Assembly: GCA_039654915.1 (NCBI GenBank)
Contig: CM077594.1
Span: forward strand, 97,168,893 to 97,232,892
Source: Aquilaria yunnanensis
Taxonomy: Eukaryota > Streptophyta > Magnoliopsida > Malvales > Thymelaeaceae
Reading direction: 5' to 3'
Length of the DNA stretch: 64,000 nt
The notes below the pieces were generated by a model. That model searched no databases, was not told the origin of the DNA, and saw only the letters and a list, made by a program, of their open reading frames with translations. Shown one piece after another: positions 1 through 12,600 of the stretch (position 1 is the first letter of the stretch; each line of letters opens with the position of its first letter). Made by a program: the position numbers and the translations under genes.

Positions 1-1423
1 GTTTTCTTTAGAATTAGGTTAATCTTGTTTGTTTCATTTTGGGTGACCTTTTTTTTCGTGCTTTTCTTTCATTTAATTTTTTAGTTTGCATGTAGGAGCA
101 TATAGGTTGATTTCTTTTCGTGCTTTCCTATTTTATTTTTCTTAGGGAATCAATGGAAACCATTGTTGCATGTGGATGGATGTGGTTGCCAGTTTTACTC
201 TCTTGAAGTTTTGGTGAATTTGGAAAATTAGTTTTGAAACTTCCGGTGGAACCTATCTGGTGTGTTGTTTTGAGCATTTGCTTATTGTGCTATGGACTTA
301 TTCTTTCTTGAAATACTTATGCTATGTTTCAATCTAGAACTTGCCTGATGACCCGTTCAAACCCATAGTAGTTGTATGAAATTTGAAGCTCATTTGGTTT
401 CTTAGGATGAACTACTTCTGCAAATGGCTAACCCTATTATACTTTCCCTTAGTAAGACCAATCATGCCTAAGTGACTATTTCTTTGTTTCGCCCATGCTT
501 TGAGCTCTCACTGTCTATGTATCTTATCCTCCACTCGAGGTGGTAAGTGTAAATCATGGGCTTAGAAGAGGCTACATTAGGTTAAATGAGGTTGTGAAAT
601 AAGAACAAGTTTTGGGGGAGGGGTCTTGTTTTTTATTCTTGATATATTAAAAAAAAAACTACTCTGCTGTTTCGTAGAGTCGAAGTAGGTTGGGGTCTTC
701 TCCTAAGGCAAGAGTTGATCACTGCTCGAAAAAATGCATGAAACATGAGTATGATAAAATATATATATATATATAAGAAAAATCACTTTGGATTGTATTG
801 AGTCACTAGCTTGGATATAGGCAGACCTCCTGTTTGTACACTTGCTAAACGGTGAAATACATGAAGAGGATTTATTAAAACAAAAAGTTAGGAGCTTTCT
901 GAGTTGGTTAAGGGGTGTATTGTGCTGGTGGACTTTGGGTTAAACGCTTGTTCAATTCACTTTTTAAAGCCCTTGGTTTAAATTTACTCACGTCTTTAGC
1001 TCCACTTAGAAAGCCTTCATCCAGTTCCTCTTCCTTTCCTAGCCCAGCCCCATTGCAACATTTGAAAAAATCATTTGAGCTTTGAGTTTTATACAACTTC
1101 CATTAGACAAATATGGTAGGGGAGGTTGGATCCTCTTGCAAGCCTATAGAAAGAAATATAATATAAGTTTCAAGTTACATCGCATAACTGCTTTAGAAGA
1201 AATTAAGCGTAAATTGTGAGGGTATGACCCCTCAAAGGTCCCACCGTAAGTGACAAAACTTTTCTTTCCCTAGTCACCATTTCTTCTTTTGAAGTTGAGC
1301 TAGTGGATCATTGAAGTTTATGTGTGGCAATTGGTTGACATTGTAGTTTCTATGTTTTGTTGTGTTTAGTTTTCCTAGGTTAGGCATGCTAGGGACTAGC
1401 TTGGGTTTAAGTTTGGGGGAGTT
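1..1423 (+). mobile_element. 3' internal region of an LTR retrotransposon (partial)
   Basis: Non-coding AT-rich DNA that runs directly into the LTR beginning at 1424. A purine-rich stretch at about 1409-1423, ending GTTTGGGGGAGTT, sits where a polypurine tract should be. No gag or pol reading frame is visible here, so the coding part and the 5' LTR would lie left of the window. The assignment rests on the tract and on the homology of the following LTR with 10767-12118. A short (TA)n run occurs near 758-775. Confidence 0.5.
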
Positions 1424-2880
1424 TGTTACGTGCATAATTTAGCGGTCAAAGATGTTGACATTTCAGCAACTGTGACTGCAAATTACTTGCATATCTTCCA
1501 CTCTCTCTTAGTATTTTCTTATTTTGCTTGGCTTTCTACAGGTTGGATTGCGTTACAGATGCAGCAGTTTGGAGTGGGATTGGGAAAAATAGAGCTTAGG
1601 CATGCAAAATTGATGCAGAAAAAATAAGGTGTCGGCGATGCGTTGCCAGAATTGCGAATGCTCTGCCAATTTTGTCCGAATGGAGGCGCGTTGCCATAAA
1701 CTCGACCCGTTGGCAATGCGTCACCAATCTCTCGCCTGTTTCACCCGAACCTCGTGTTCTGATGGTCCCTCATGCTTCCCACCTAATGAGCTATCCTTGG
1801 AGGAGGGATTTCTATCCCTTTATGGTTTGTGAGCCAGAAAAAGAAAGAGAAGAGTCCTTTGAGTATATATAGCTAGAGGAAATGAGGAGCCCATCATCAA
1901 CATTTACACACTCTTCTTCTCATCTCTTCTTTGGAGTACCATCATTGGAGAATATTGGAAGCTTGAAGAAGGAAACTAGGAGTCAAGAAGACTTAGACTA
2001 CTAGAATTCATCTTGGGTTTCTTCTTTTCCTTTTTTTATTTAGTGGATTTTCATAGATTGTTTGTTTATGGGTTTAATGTTGAGAGAAATGAATGAGTAG
2101 ATTATTGCATCTCTCTAAGATGATACCTTTATTTCTTGTTATTTAATGGATCTTTGTTGATTACTTATGGATATTAATCTCTTTATGTCAGCCATCTTTG
2201 TGCTTAATGTTTGTGTGAATGATTGGCCACTTCACACACTCACAAATTCAATTTTGCTCTTGAGAGAAAAAGAAGGGGGATAGAAAAGAAGATTGAGGTG
2301 TAATGAATATTGTAGGTTAGAGCTAACTTATAGGTTCATTAGGTGATAAAAAAGGAGGTTCTTAGACTACACTACCTTGGATTAAAGCAAGAGATTGAAA
2401 AATGCCTTGTTTGTTCTTAGGTAAGCAATGACTTAGCTTGAGAGAATGAGTTTTTGAACTTTAGACTCCTACACCACATAAAAGGGGTAAATATTTTAGG
2501 GCTTCAAAGACTTGAGTAGCAAGAAATAGGGAAGATTCCTATGGAGATGACTTTCCTTCTTTAACAACTTAGTTTAATCTTTTTTAGTAATTTGATTTTT
2601 TATTTAGCTTCCTACCTTTGAATTAATTAGTTGCCTAGATGAATAATTTATCCTGTGTACGTATTTCATAATCACATGATTCACCATTTGACCTTAGGTT
2701 TTTTTCTTAGCACTTTCACTCTAATAGTCAAGTAGTTTGGATAATTAATATTCATTCCTTGGTAAAATCACATAATCCTTTGGGATGATACCCTTCCTCA
2801 TTCTAGCACATGATGAAATCCATCGTACTCTTGCACGTGATAAAGGCTTATAAATTATTAAACTCTTGTCTTCATAATAG
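1424..2880 (+). repeat. 3' LTR of an LTR retrotransposon, family 1
   Basis: Starts TGTTACGTGCATAATT directly after a polypurine-like tract. It matches the reverse complement of 10767-12118 along its length: the start, the TTTCTACAGGTTGGAT segment near 1537, a GGCGA(C/T)GCGTTGCC motif near 1633, the GAAGCTTGAAGAAGGA segment near 1950, and a GATACCC...TATAAA stretch near 2787-2853. The right edge near 2880 is approximate because the end is degenerate. Small open frames inside it are not genes. Confidence 0.65.
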
Positions 2881-2947
2881 CCAGCTTTTCAGGAGAGACG
2901 CGCAGTCTAGAAGATGGATTTTAGTAGCAACAATGTCAAGCAACATA

Positions 2948-5124
2948 CACTACGAGGATGAAGAGTATTTCCTACAGCCAGTTCCTACACCAAAAATCGT
3001 AGGATAAATAAATTGAAGTAAAATCGTTGAATGATGCGGTAGGGCCAAAGTATTTGATGGTTTTATGGCGAATCTACATCCTACATTTTTCCTGCAATGG
3101 GTTTTTCCCACAGTTTTCATGCAAAAAAATAATCCAATGATTTTCATGCATATTACTTCCTATGATTTTTTGAAAAAAAAGAATAGTAGCAAATTAAATA
3201 TCTCAAAATCATAGAAAGAAAGTACTTTTTGACAACTTTTTGACAACAAAAAATGTGTCTTCAAATCATAAGAACAAAAATTGTGATAGTTATCCTCCGA
3301 TTTGTAACCCTAAACCCTAAAATCCCTAAACACAACCCATAACCCTAAATCTTGCCCCAAATCCCAAATCGCCCATAGTTGGTTTCTCCCTCAAATCCCA
3401 GCTCGCCGCCAGTGATCTCCTTTTCATTCCAGCTCACTGCCACTAGTGATCTCCTAGCTCACAGCCAGCACTCTCTCTTTTAATCACAAGGTTTTTCCTT
3501 CTCACTTATTTCTGGTTTCATTTGGGTTGTTAAGTATATGTATAATAATATTAGTGGAAATTAGTTAAATTAGTTTAAATTTAAAAAATAGTTAAATTAG
3601 CTAAACTATGAAAATTAGCTAAAATGTAAAACTTAGCTAATACATGAAAATTAGTGGAAATTAGTTAATATGGATATTAGTTAAATTAGCTAACATCTAA
3701 AAATTAGTTAAATTAGTGGAAATATAAAATAAAAAAAGTTAAAATTTGAAAATTAGCTAAAATGAAATTTAGGTAAAATATAAAAAATAGCTAGAATATG
3801 AAAATTAGCTCCAATTCGCTAAAATATGAAATTTAGTTAATGTATGAAATTGGCTAAAATATGAAAATTAGTTAAATTAGTGGAATATAATAAAAAGTAG
3901 CTAAAATGGGACAATTTAGCTAAAATATGAAATTTAGGTAAAATATTTAAAATACCTAGAATATGAAAATTGGCTTCAATTTGCTAAAATATGAAATTTA
4001 GTTAAAGCATGAAATTAGCTAAAATATGAGAATTAGTTAAATTAATGGAAATATAAATATTAGCTAAAATTTGAAAATGAGCTAAAATATGAAATTTAGG
4101 TAAAATATCAAAAATAGTTAGAATATAAAAATTAGCTCTAATTCACTAAAATATGAAATTTAGTTAAAGTATGAAATTAGCTAAAATATGAAATTAGTTA
4201 AATTAGTGGAAATATAAAAATTAGCTAAAATGTGTAAATTAGCTAAAATACAAAAATCAGGTAAATTATGGACTGATTAGTTAAAATTATCACTCTTTTT
4301 TACAATGATTCGTCAGAGTTTGAGACAGACAGGCTTAGGTAAAGCCCCAGCCAACTAGTTTTATGATTCGAGAAGTGGTCGGGGTCCACGAGGGCGAGGG
4401 TATTATACCTAGTCAGTTTAGAACACCGAAGTTGTAGTGAACACTGTGATGAACAAATTGATCCAGCAAGGTATCATACCTGCACTAGCTATCCTAGCCG
4501 AGTTCCAAATTAGATCCTCGACTTCACGTGATAACGATGGTAGTACCTAGTGAGATGGCGATGATTAGCCTGAATCTGCATCCGGTTGATTATTATTAGT
4601 TGATCTCATTAGAATAGAAATGTTTTAGCCTCTCTGTTAATTGTAATAGAATTTTTTTTGTAGAATTTTATTATTTTAATACATATTTATATGTATATGT
4701 ATTTACTGCATCTATCTATATATGTATATATAATATTAATATACAATATACTATATATAGATATATCTATGTATATTATTTATTTTTAAAAAATAAGTTA
4801 GATGTCACAAAAATATCACAAAATTGTAGGACATGTATTGTCAGAAAAGCATAGGACAAAAAAGTCACAAAAGTGTAGAATGCGTGTGTCAGAAAGGCGT
4901 AAGATAAACATTGTCACAAAACCATAGGTCTTAAAGTATTTCAAAACCGTCAAATTTGGCTTGTCAGAAATTTGTTGGACTGTCATACATTTGTCCTACG
5001 CTTTCTCTTTCTGACACAGGTATTTTCTACAGACTTGCCATACGATTTGTATTGTAGCAAATGGTTGTTTTGTACACTTATCCTATAATTTTTGTTATCT
5101 CAAATACCTTCCTCTCCTGTATTG
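2948..5124. mobile_element. Probable decayed non-autonomous CACTA-like element
   Basis: The left end reads CACTACGAGGATGAAGAG. The reverse complement of the right end reads CAATACAGGAGAGGAAGG, an imperfect match, and both ends carry a nearby TAGGATAA-type motif. Recurrent short words such as GTCACAAAA and TAGGACA near 4800-5040 look like subterminal repeats. Flanking triplets are ATA and ACA, not an identical TSD. No coding capacity is visible. The telomere-like AACCCTAAACCC at about 3306 is a short interstitial match only. The interpretation is tentative. Confidence 0.35.
3541..4262. repeat. Degenerate AT-rich tandem array (TTAGCTAAAATATGAAA-type units)
   Basis: About 720 bases are built from diverged units of the form AAAATTAGCTAAAATATG, with variants AAATTTAGGTAAAATAT and GTTAAATTAGTGGAAATA. 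Unit length varies (roughly 18-30 bases), so this is an old minisatellite, not a microsatellite. No open frame crosses it. Confidence 0.7.
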
Positions 5125-7060
5125 ACATCAACAACTAAAAATGCAGCATTTTTGGTAGCGGCAATGGTGTAGCTACAAATTGTAGAGCAACCATGCCTAG
5201 TTATGTAAATACAGATTGCACGACAAATACTTACGCTTATGGAGCTCACTTGAACAAACGAGCATGTCTAGTTTTTAAAATACGGGCGGAAACGCGTTAG
5301 TGGAGATCTTTGGCTGCTGTCTTCAACCTTGTTAAAAATAATAATACGAGATAAACTCAAGTTCGTAGACATCTCCTATCTTCTCTATGCAATCACCTTA
5401 ACGTACAAACACAACTGCTTCATAAAGTAGCAAAAAGTCTCTTTTTACTGGTGTCTTGCACACTTACCTATAAATCTGATGAAAATTACTGATATGATAT
5501 TAATTAATATTAAAATAAATATAAAATAATAATTTTGTTCATCAAACTAATGTTAAACTTTCCAAACTTCTTGAATATTTATATCGAATCCAAACTTTTA
5601 AAAGTTTTCCTTCCAACCACAAAAACATCAATAACCAACCCAAATTAATGTAGAAACGATTGTGATTTAGGTTTGAAGGAAAAAATCAATGTCAAACTGT
5701 GACTATCAGCTCTCTTTCTCAGACTTCTACTCTTGCCACTGGACTGGCCAAGATTCCAAAATTTGAGTTCTGGATGAGCCAGAACCTCTTAGACTCACAA
5801 AGGACCTTTTCTCTGCTGACAAGCTCTTTGTCAACACCGTCCTCCGTGCCTTGAGCTCCTGCCTAAAAAAGAAATGGGGATGATGAACGGCGGAAAAGAC
5901 TGGTAAAATGGGAAGACTAATAGTGGCGATATGAATTTGGGTACATATAGTAAATTTAAGAAATTTAAAGTTTAAAATCACTGATTGAAAAAATTTGACT
6001 GTTTGAGGATTAAAATTGTTATTATACATTTATTTTAATGTTAATTAATATCAAGTCAGTATTAAATCTGATGAAAAGAATCTAATTGAGACGCTAAAAT
6101 AAGGTGGGATATTTTAATATGACAAATTTAAGATATGGTACCAGTTTATGATATGAAAATAAACTAAAGAATTTACAGTAAAATTTACCCTATATATTTT
6201 CCTTCCAGCTTGCCCAAGCCAAATGTTAGGGTCTAAAGCTACCCAAAATATCATCTAAGGCTCGTAAAAGGGGTTAGATGATAATATACAAGATGCCTCA
6301 TGTGGCTGCTCACTCTATCTGCTAAAAATATTCTCTACAAAACTAAAACAGAGACTTATCGCTAATTGCAACAGCAGCAAAAATAGGCAAGTTGAAATAT
6401 TAGAAGTGTTTTACTACTATGCATCTGGCTTTCCTTTTCCTAAGGATATATTTAGCTACCCACTGGATATGGTGAACTCATATGTACCCCAAAGCAAGCG
6501 ATGCACATAGAACTTCATAATTGCTAGCTATCACCTAGAGCTAAAAGACAACTAAGACCACATATTTTGGCAAATAAAATTCATAAGATTCAAATCTCGG
6601 ACCTTTTCTGTGAGAAACATAAAACAATTAATGTAAGACCAAGTTGTAGGAATGTCTGGTGGTTTGCCTCAAAGTGGCCTGACATTTTTCTTGAATTATT
6701 TAAACTAGTAATGTAGCAGCTCATTGTTGCTAATGTATTGTGTTTTCAACGCACACATTCGAAATTTCGGAATGTAACTCTTTATTGAATTTATGAAGTC
6801 TGAAAAAAGCAGACAAAAATACTTGGCCAAAATAGCCGTAATTTTCCATTCTCTTTCTTTTAATCAGTTTTAATCTCCAAACCTGTCGCCAAAGCGCAAC
6901 AGAAGGAAAAACAAAAGACCGAAACGAAAGCATGTTGGCTCATGATTAAAAGAACATAAACAAACCTCCTGTCGGAAATCTCTGACCACCATACAATTCC
7001 ATAACCAAAAATGACCGTACAACTCGGACCTTTCCTCAAACTCTGCCCTCTCTTGTCTTC
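5125..7060. other. Intergenic DNA upstream of the pectin methylesterase gene
   Basis: No supportable gene. The 100-codon minus-strand frame at 5727-6029 has no recognisable motif. The segment nearest the gene should hold the PME promoter. Confidence 0.6.
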
Positions 7061-7077
7061 CTCTAAATATATATACA
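7061..7077 (+). promoter_or_regulatory. Candidate TATA box of the pectin methylesterase gene
   Basis: CTAAATATATATACATG lies about 210 bases before the ATG at 7283. If used, it gives a 5' leader of roughly 180 bases. Position and composition are the only support. Confidence 0.45.
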
Positions 7078-7282
7078 TGCCCCCATCAATTCCCACAAGT
7101 TCATCCACAACGTAGAGTCAAAGGCTAATAGAGAGTAGCTCTGTTAGCTAGAAGTTCCTTTGAGGATATTAGTTAGGAGATAGGGAGATAGAGCACAAGG
7201 CTGAAAAAAAAAAGTTAGGTTTCAGATAGGTTGTTCTCTTAACCTAGCTTAGCTAATAACTATTTAGTTTAGTTGATAAAAG

Positions 7283-9114
7283 ATGGCCCAAGATGATGGT
7301 GCCAGAAAGAAAAAGTTCGCCATCATTGGCGTCTCCTCCCTGATTCTGGTGGCGATGGTGGTGGCCGTCACCATCGGAATCAACAAGTCTGGCGACGAAG
7401 AAGCCAACGCCTCCAGCAACGCCGAAACGGCGACCTCGACCAAGGCTATTAGAGCCATATGCGAGCCCACCGATTACAAGAAAACATGTGAGGACAGCCT
7501 CTCCTCCGCCGACCCCAACACCACCGACCCCAAAGCTCTCATTAAGATCGGCTTCCAAGTAGCCATCGCCGAGCTCAAGAAGGTTATGAACCGATCCACC
7601 ACCTTGAATGATCTCGCCAAAGATCCGATGTCGAAACAGGCGTTGGCCGACTGCCGGGAGCTAATGGACCTTGCCATTGGCGATCTCAAGAACTCTTTCG
7701 CTCAGGTTGGAGAGTTCGACCTGACCAAGCTCAATGATTATCTCGATAACTTGAAGACTTGGCTCAGCGGCTCCATAACGTACCAACAGACATGCCTCGA
7801 CGGGTTCTCGAACACCACATCCGAGGCCGGTCACAAGATGCAGGAGATCATGAAGACGAGCCAGCAGCTCACCAGCAACGCCCTGGCTATGGTTACCCAG
7901 CTATCTACCATTCTTGTGGACCTCAACATTCCGGGGCTCACCGGCGGCGGCAACTCGGACATTGTTGCAAAGAGGAGGTTGCTGGGGGACGACGGATTTC
8001 CGCTGTGGGCTGACGCTGGGCAAAGGCGGCTCCTGACTGTGCCAGTGAAGGATCTTAAACCCAACGTGGTGGTGGCCAAGGACGGCAGCGGGAAACACAA
8101 GAGCATCAACAAGGCCTTGGCTGAAATGCCAACAGCGGGCAACAATACATATGTGATCTATGTTAAGGCGGGAGTTTATAAGGAGCAAGTCACCTTCACC
8201 AGGGTCATGAACAACGTCGTGCTCGTCGGCGACGGCCCTGAAAAGACCAAAATCACGGGCAGCCTCAATTTCAAAGACGGAGTTAACACTTTCAAGACCG
8301 CTACCGTCTGTAAGAATATATATTCCCATTACCCTGCACCGCAAGTAATACTATATAAGAGATCTAGATATTTAACGTGTAGTATAACGACTTTCTTCTC
8401 TTTAACAATTTAGGTGTGGTGGGAGATAATTTTATCGCCAGGGACATTGGGTTCGAGAACAGCGCCGGAGCGGCAAAGCACCAGGCGGTGGCGCTACGAG
8501 CTACCGGCGACATGGCGATCTTCCACAACTGCCGCTTCGACGGCTACCAGGACACGCTGTACGCTCATGCTCACAGGCAGTTCTACCGGGACTGCACCAT
8601 CACCGGCACCATCGATTTCATCTTCGGCGACGCCTCCTCCGTATTCCAGAATTGCAAAATCCTTATCCGGAAGCCCCTGCCGAACCAAGCGTGCATCGTG
8701 ACGGCTCAGGGCCGCACCGAGTGGCGCGAGGTCACCGGCATCGTGCTTCAGAACTGCACCATCTCCGGAGAACCCGACTACATCGAAGTAAAGTCAAAGA
8801 ACAAAGGGTATCTGGGACGGCCATGGAAGGAGTACTCGAGGACGTTGATCATGCAGTCGCAGATCGACGACGTGATCGTGCCGGAAGGGTGGTTGCCCTG
8901 GAACGGGAACTTCGGGCTGGACACGCTCTGGTACGCCGAGTACAGGAACCGGGGGCCCGGTGCGAATAAGAAGCATAGAGTGGCGTGGAAGGGGGTGCAG
9001 AAGAAGATAACAGAGAAGCAGGCGGAGACTTTCACCCCCGGAAGGTTCATTAATGGCGATTCTTGGATTCTGCCCACCGGCATCCCCTACAACCCTGGAA
9101 TGATTCAGGTATGA
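7283..9114 (+). CDS. Pectinesterase with N-terminal pectinesterase-inhibitor (PMEI) domain
   Basis: Type I pectin methylesterase, which removes methyl esters from homogalacturonan in the cell wall. Exons are 7283-8309 and 8414-9114, with a 104-base GT-AG intron in phase 1, giving 575 residues, the usual length. Residues ~11-32 form a membrane anchor or signal. A PMEI domain follows at ~52-200 with four conserved Cys (AICEPTDYKKTC, LADCREL, QQTCLDG). Dibasic processing sites KRRLL and QRRLL precede the catalytic domain. All PME signatures are present: GVYKEQV, QAVALR, YQDTLY, IDFIFGD and YLGRPWKEYSRT, including the catalytic Gln, two Asp and Arg. The exons are markedly GC-richer than the flanks. 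The joint reads FKTATVCVVGDNF, matching the family across the splice. PMEI-bearing PMEs are commonly pollen- or wall-growth-related; the tissue here is inference. Confidence 0.95.
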
Positions 9115-9941
9115 TGGTGAGGGAGAAATGGCGGTGAGCAAATGTGAAGCTAATTTGATTGTGTAGTAAGAAAAAAGGGTCTTACAGAAAGGAAAGGAAT
9201 GGAAAATGGGTTTTTTTTGTCCTTCCCAGCCCTAATGTACAGTAATATATTTTACTGATTTTGTAATTTATAGAAGTTTGATCTTAACAAACATTTTGCG
9301 CACCCAATCGCTAACCTCACCCGTTTTGGGGGATTTTTCAAGTTTTATCAAAATTTTGTAAGATCCAATCCAAACCGAATGAAAAATTAACCTGCGTCCA
9401 GATTTGACTAACATTGAGCCTTAAATTTTTGGGCTGGACTTCGTCTTGTGAAGGGCCTATTACTTTGCATGGATAGGGCCGATGTTTCCGTAAATCATTT
9501 TTTGGGCCTCAATTCCTGGAAAGAAGAAAACCTTTTAACTGAGCTTTATCGTGTTTAATTAACTGGATAAAATCCAAATATGGTCTCCTAACTTTAAGAA
9601 TCATTCTAAATTGGTCCTATAACGTTTTTTTCATCCTCTTAAGGCACCTAGCTCAACTAATATATCTTATTTTGGTCCCTATCATAACACTAGTTGTTAT
9701 GTTGAATGGAAATTACCATTTTGAAGTGCTAAAGGTTGTTTGCTTCATATTTTTATATTTTTTTTAAATTTTTTTTTACATAAATTGAATGAGGTGTTGT
9801 TCTTACAATACTAAGGGGTGTAATTGATTTTAAAAGAGAGCCTTAGCCTCAAATTTCAGATGTTGCTAAGAGTTTTATCGGGTAGATGTTAGAACTAGAT
9901 CAAAAGAAATGATTCTACTTGTGGAAAGCTTTTCTACAAAT
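9115..9941. other. 3' flank of the PME gene; intergenic
   Basis: Contains the PME 3' UTR (length unknown). At about 9570-9760 there is a stretch with the TGGTCTCCTAACTTTA / GGTCCTATAACG wording typical of Mutator-type terminal repeats, but no partner end was found. No gene seen. Confidence 0.5.
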
Positions 9942-12600
9942 TGTTGGCCCAAGTGTAACCAAGAAGGGTGTGAATTGATTGTTTTAAAAACTTTAACAAA
10001 ATCAAATTTTACAACTAAATTCAATTAACCAAAGATAAAAAAAATAAATTAAGTAATGCTAAGCACAAATAAAGCAAGTAAATGAAGGAGGATAAAGAAA
10101 AGAGTGTACCGGGATTTATAGAAGTTCAATTCCACCAACCAGAGTCTACATCCTCTCCTCAAGCTTGCCTACTTGCGAACTCCTCCACTATCTCTTGATC
10201 AAGAATGCAATGGTATTTTCTTCAAGGTTCACATCAAACCAAACACTAGTTTTTTCCAAGGCTAAATAGAAACCATTTCTTAGTTTTCTTCAAGGATCAC
10301 TAGGAAGCACTCCTCACATAAGAGATTCTAAGGTTTGAAGTGTTTTCAAACTCACAAACTCACACAATAGCACACTTTGGTAGATATATAAGTGAAAGTA
10401 CAAGAACGCTAATGATTTTCTTAAGGTAAGTTTTTACTCTTAGATTTGATGATGAATCTTCACATTTAATAGCCAAGAGTTGTTCCCAAAGTATTTCTTT
10501 ATATTTTTATACTCATTTGTGAGCTAAAGAGATGTTGATTTCCTACTAGAGATGTCTGGAAAATGTCCTAAAAAACTAGTGACCGTTACTCTGTTTTTTA
10601 TGCAAGAAAAGTTTCAGATTTCGTGTTAAGTTCTGGATTTAACACGTTAAACTCAATTTTTTCCTCAAACGGTCAAAAACGGCTAGAGACAGGTCATTAA
10701 AAGCTCTATAGGTCAGTCCAAGTGGCGTCATCTAATTTTTCAAAGTTATATTTCAAATTTGGGTTATGTTGTAACACCAAGAGCTTTTCATTTATAACCC
10801 TCATTTACCTGTAAGTGTACGGAGTCGTCATGTACTAAAAGGCAAATATGGGTATCGTCCAAAGAGATAATGAGATTTTTACCAAAAATTGAAATTTAAT
10901 TACTCGAGCTACTTAATCAATCATGGAAAAGTATTGAAATAGAGAGAATAAAGTTGCTAATTACTAAAGCACTAAAAGATGATATGCTAAAAAGATGTAC
11001 TTAGGTACTAAAATAGACTTGTAAGAGGGGCTAAAAATAGGAATGCCATCCCCCTAGGATTTCACTCCCTTTCCTTGCTACCCAAGATAATTGAAGCCCT
11101 AAGGTGGTCTCCCCTTGTGTGTTGATGATGTTCAAAGTTCAAAAACCCCTTTCTCAAGACAAGTTTTTGCTCACCCACGATTAAACTTGGTAATACTCAA
11201 GCACATGTTTTAACCTAAGGTGGATAAAGCCTTAACCTACTTTTAAATACCTAATGAATTCCTAGATTACCTCTAATCTAAGAGACCCATTATGCCCCAT
11301 TCATTTCTTCCATCCCCTTTTTGTTCCTCTCTCAAAAACTAAGTGGGATTGGTGAGTTGTGTGTTGTGGCCTTTCACACATAACATTTAGCACAAGAAGA
11401 GGCAACACAAGTGATCCACATTCATAAATAAAAAATAAAAAAATCCATTGAATAGCAAGGAAAAGAAGTGTCCTCCTAGAGAGATGTAACAACCTACTCA
11501 CAATCCATCATGTTATTCAACAATAAACCCATAAATAAACTAACCATAAAAATCCAACTAAAAGAGAAAAGGAAAAGAAGAAACCCAATATGGACCCTAG
11601 AAGCCTAAGCCTCCTTGACTCTAGTCTCCTTCTCCAAGCTTCAAGCCTCTTCCAATGGTGGAAATCCCAAGAAGTGATGAGAAGAAGATGATGCCAAGAT
11701 AGGTAGTGTGGGAGCTCTTCATTCTTCCTTTTATTTATACCCCAGGTCACTTCCCTTTCTATACCTCTTCCAAAACCCTAAAGGGATAAAATTCCCTCTT
11801 CCAATGACAGGTCATCAGGTAGGAAGTGTGGGTGACTATCAAAATTGCGAGAGTCGGCGAAACAGAGTAAACATTGGCGACGCGTCTCCAAGGTTGGCAA
11901 CGCGTCGCCAACGTTTCATTTCAATTTCAACCGCTTCACTTGCCCAAACTCCGTCTCGCTCAATTCTGCTCCAAGCCACCATGTCCACAACACCATCCAA
12001 CCTGTAGAACGCCAATGAAAACAAGAAAAACTCAGATAAAAGGGAAGAGATACAAGTAATTAGCGGTCAAAGTTGCCGGAAAGTCAACAACTTTGACCAT
12101 TGAATTATGCGCTTAACAGGTTAAAATCACAACATCTGAGAAATTTGGACAGAAGTCCTTAGACTTGCGAATAATAAGTTAAACTTAGAGTTTAACACGT
12201 TACTTGATATCTCAGAAAATAACCAGTAGCTCCAAACTACAAATTAAAGCATTTTAATGCATTAAAACATACACTTGGGAGTTGGGCAAATTTGGGTGAT
12301 AAAAAAATATGTTAAACTGTTTCTTTAATGGATTAAACATGAAACAACTTAGAAAAACTTGTCATTTGGAAATCAAACTTGATTCAAACATTAACATATT
12401 TTGATGACCTATTAACTTCTCTTCAAAAACAAGTTTCATCAATAAACTTAAAATATATTGTTTTTGAAATAACACTTGAAATACTTGGAAATTAAGCACA
12501 AGTTTAACAAATCTATTTTGATTCAATAAAATAATATTAAACACACTAACACAATACACATGTCATCATCAAAATTAAATATCTTGGAACAAATCCAACA
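9942..12600 (+). mobile_element. Solo LTR of retrotransposon family 2, copy A (interrupted)
   Basis: Begins TGTTGGCCCAAGTG and ends GAACAAATCCAACA, with TGTTGG...CCAACA termini as in an LTR. Flanking 5-mers are CAAAT and CAAGT (4 of 5 identical). Removing the nested insertion at 10767-12118 and its TSD leaves about 1,302 bases, close to the 1,345 bases of copy B on the minus strand at 24934-26278, with which it is homologous at both ends. No internal domain or second LTR is adjacent, hence solo. Confidence 0.75.
10767..12118 (-). mobile_element. Solo LTR of retrotransposon family 1, nested in copy A
   Basis: On the minus strand it begins TGTTAAGCGCATAATTC and ends GGTGTTACAACA. It is flanked by a perfect 5-bp duplication GGTTA (10762-10766 and 12119-12123). 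It matches the LTR at 1424-2880 in inverse orientation, including the GGCGACGCGT(C/T) motifs near 11880. No internal region is attached, so it is a solo LTR formed by LTR-LTR recombination. The open frames within it (for example 11708-12007) are incidental. Confidence 0.8.

Noticed and set aside
3297..3352. Telomere-like AACCCTAAACCC string
   Set aside because: Only about two adjoining repeat units plus degenerate ones; far too short for a telomere and common as interstitial matches.
7831..8344. Long minus-strand frames opposite the PME exon
   Set aside because: They are antisense shadows of a GC-rich coding exon; the plus strand carries every PME signature.
11708..12007. 99-codon plus-strand frame
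   Set aside because: Lies wholly inside the solo LTR at 10767-12118 and has no motif.
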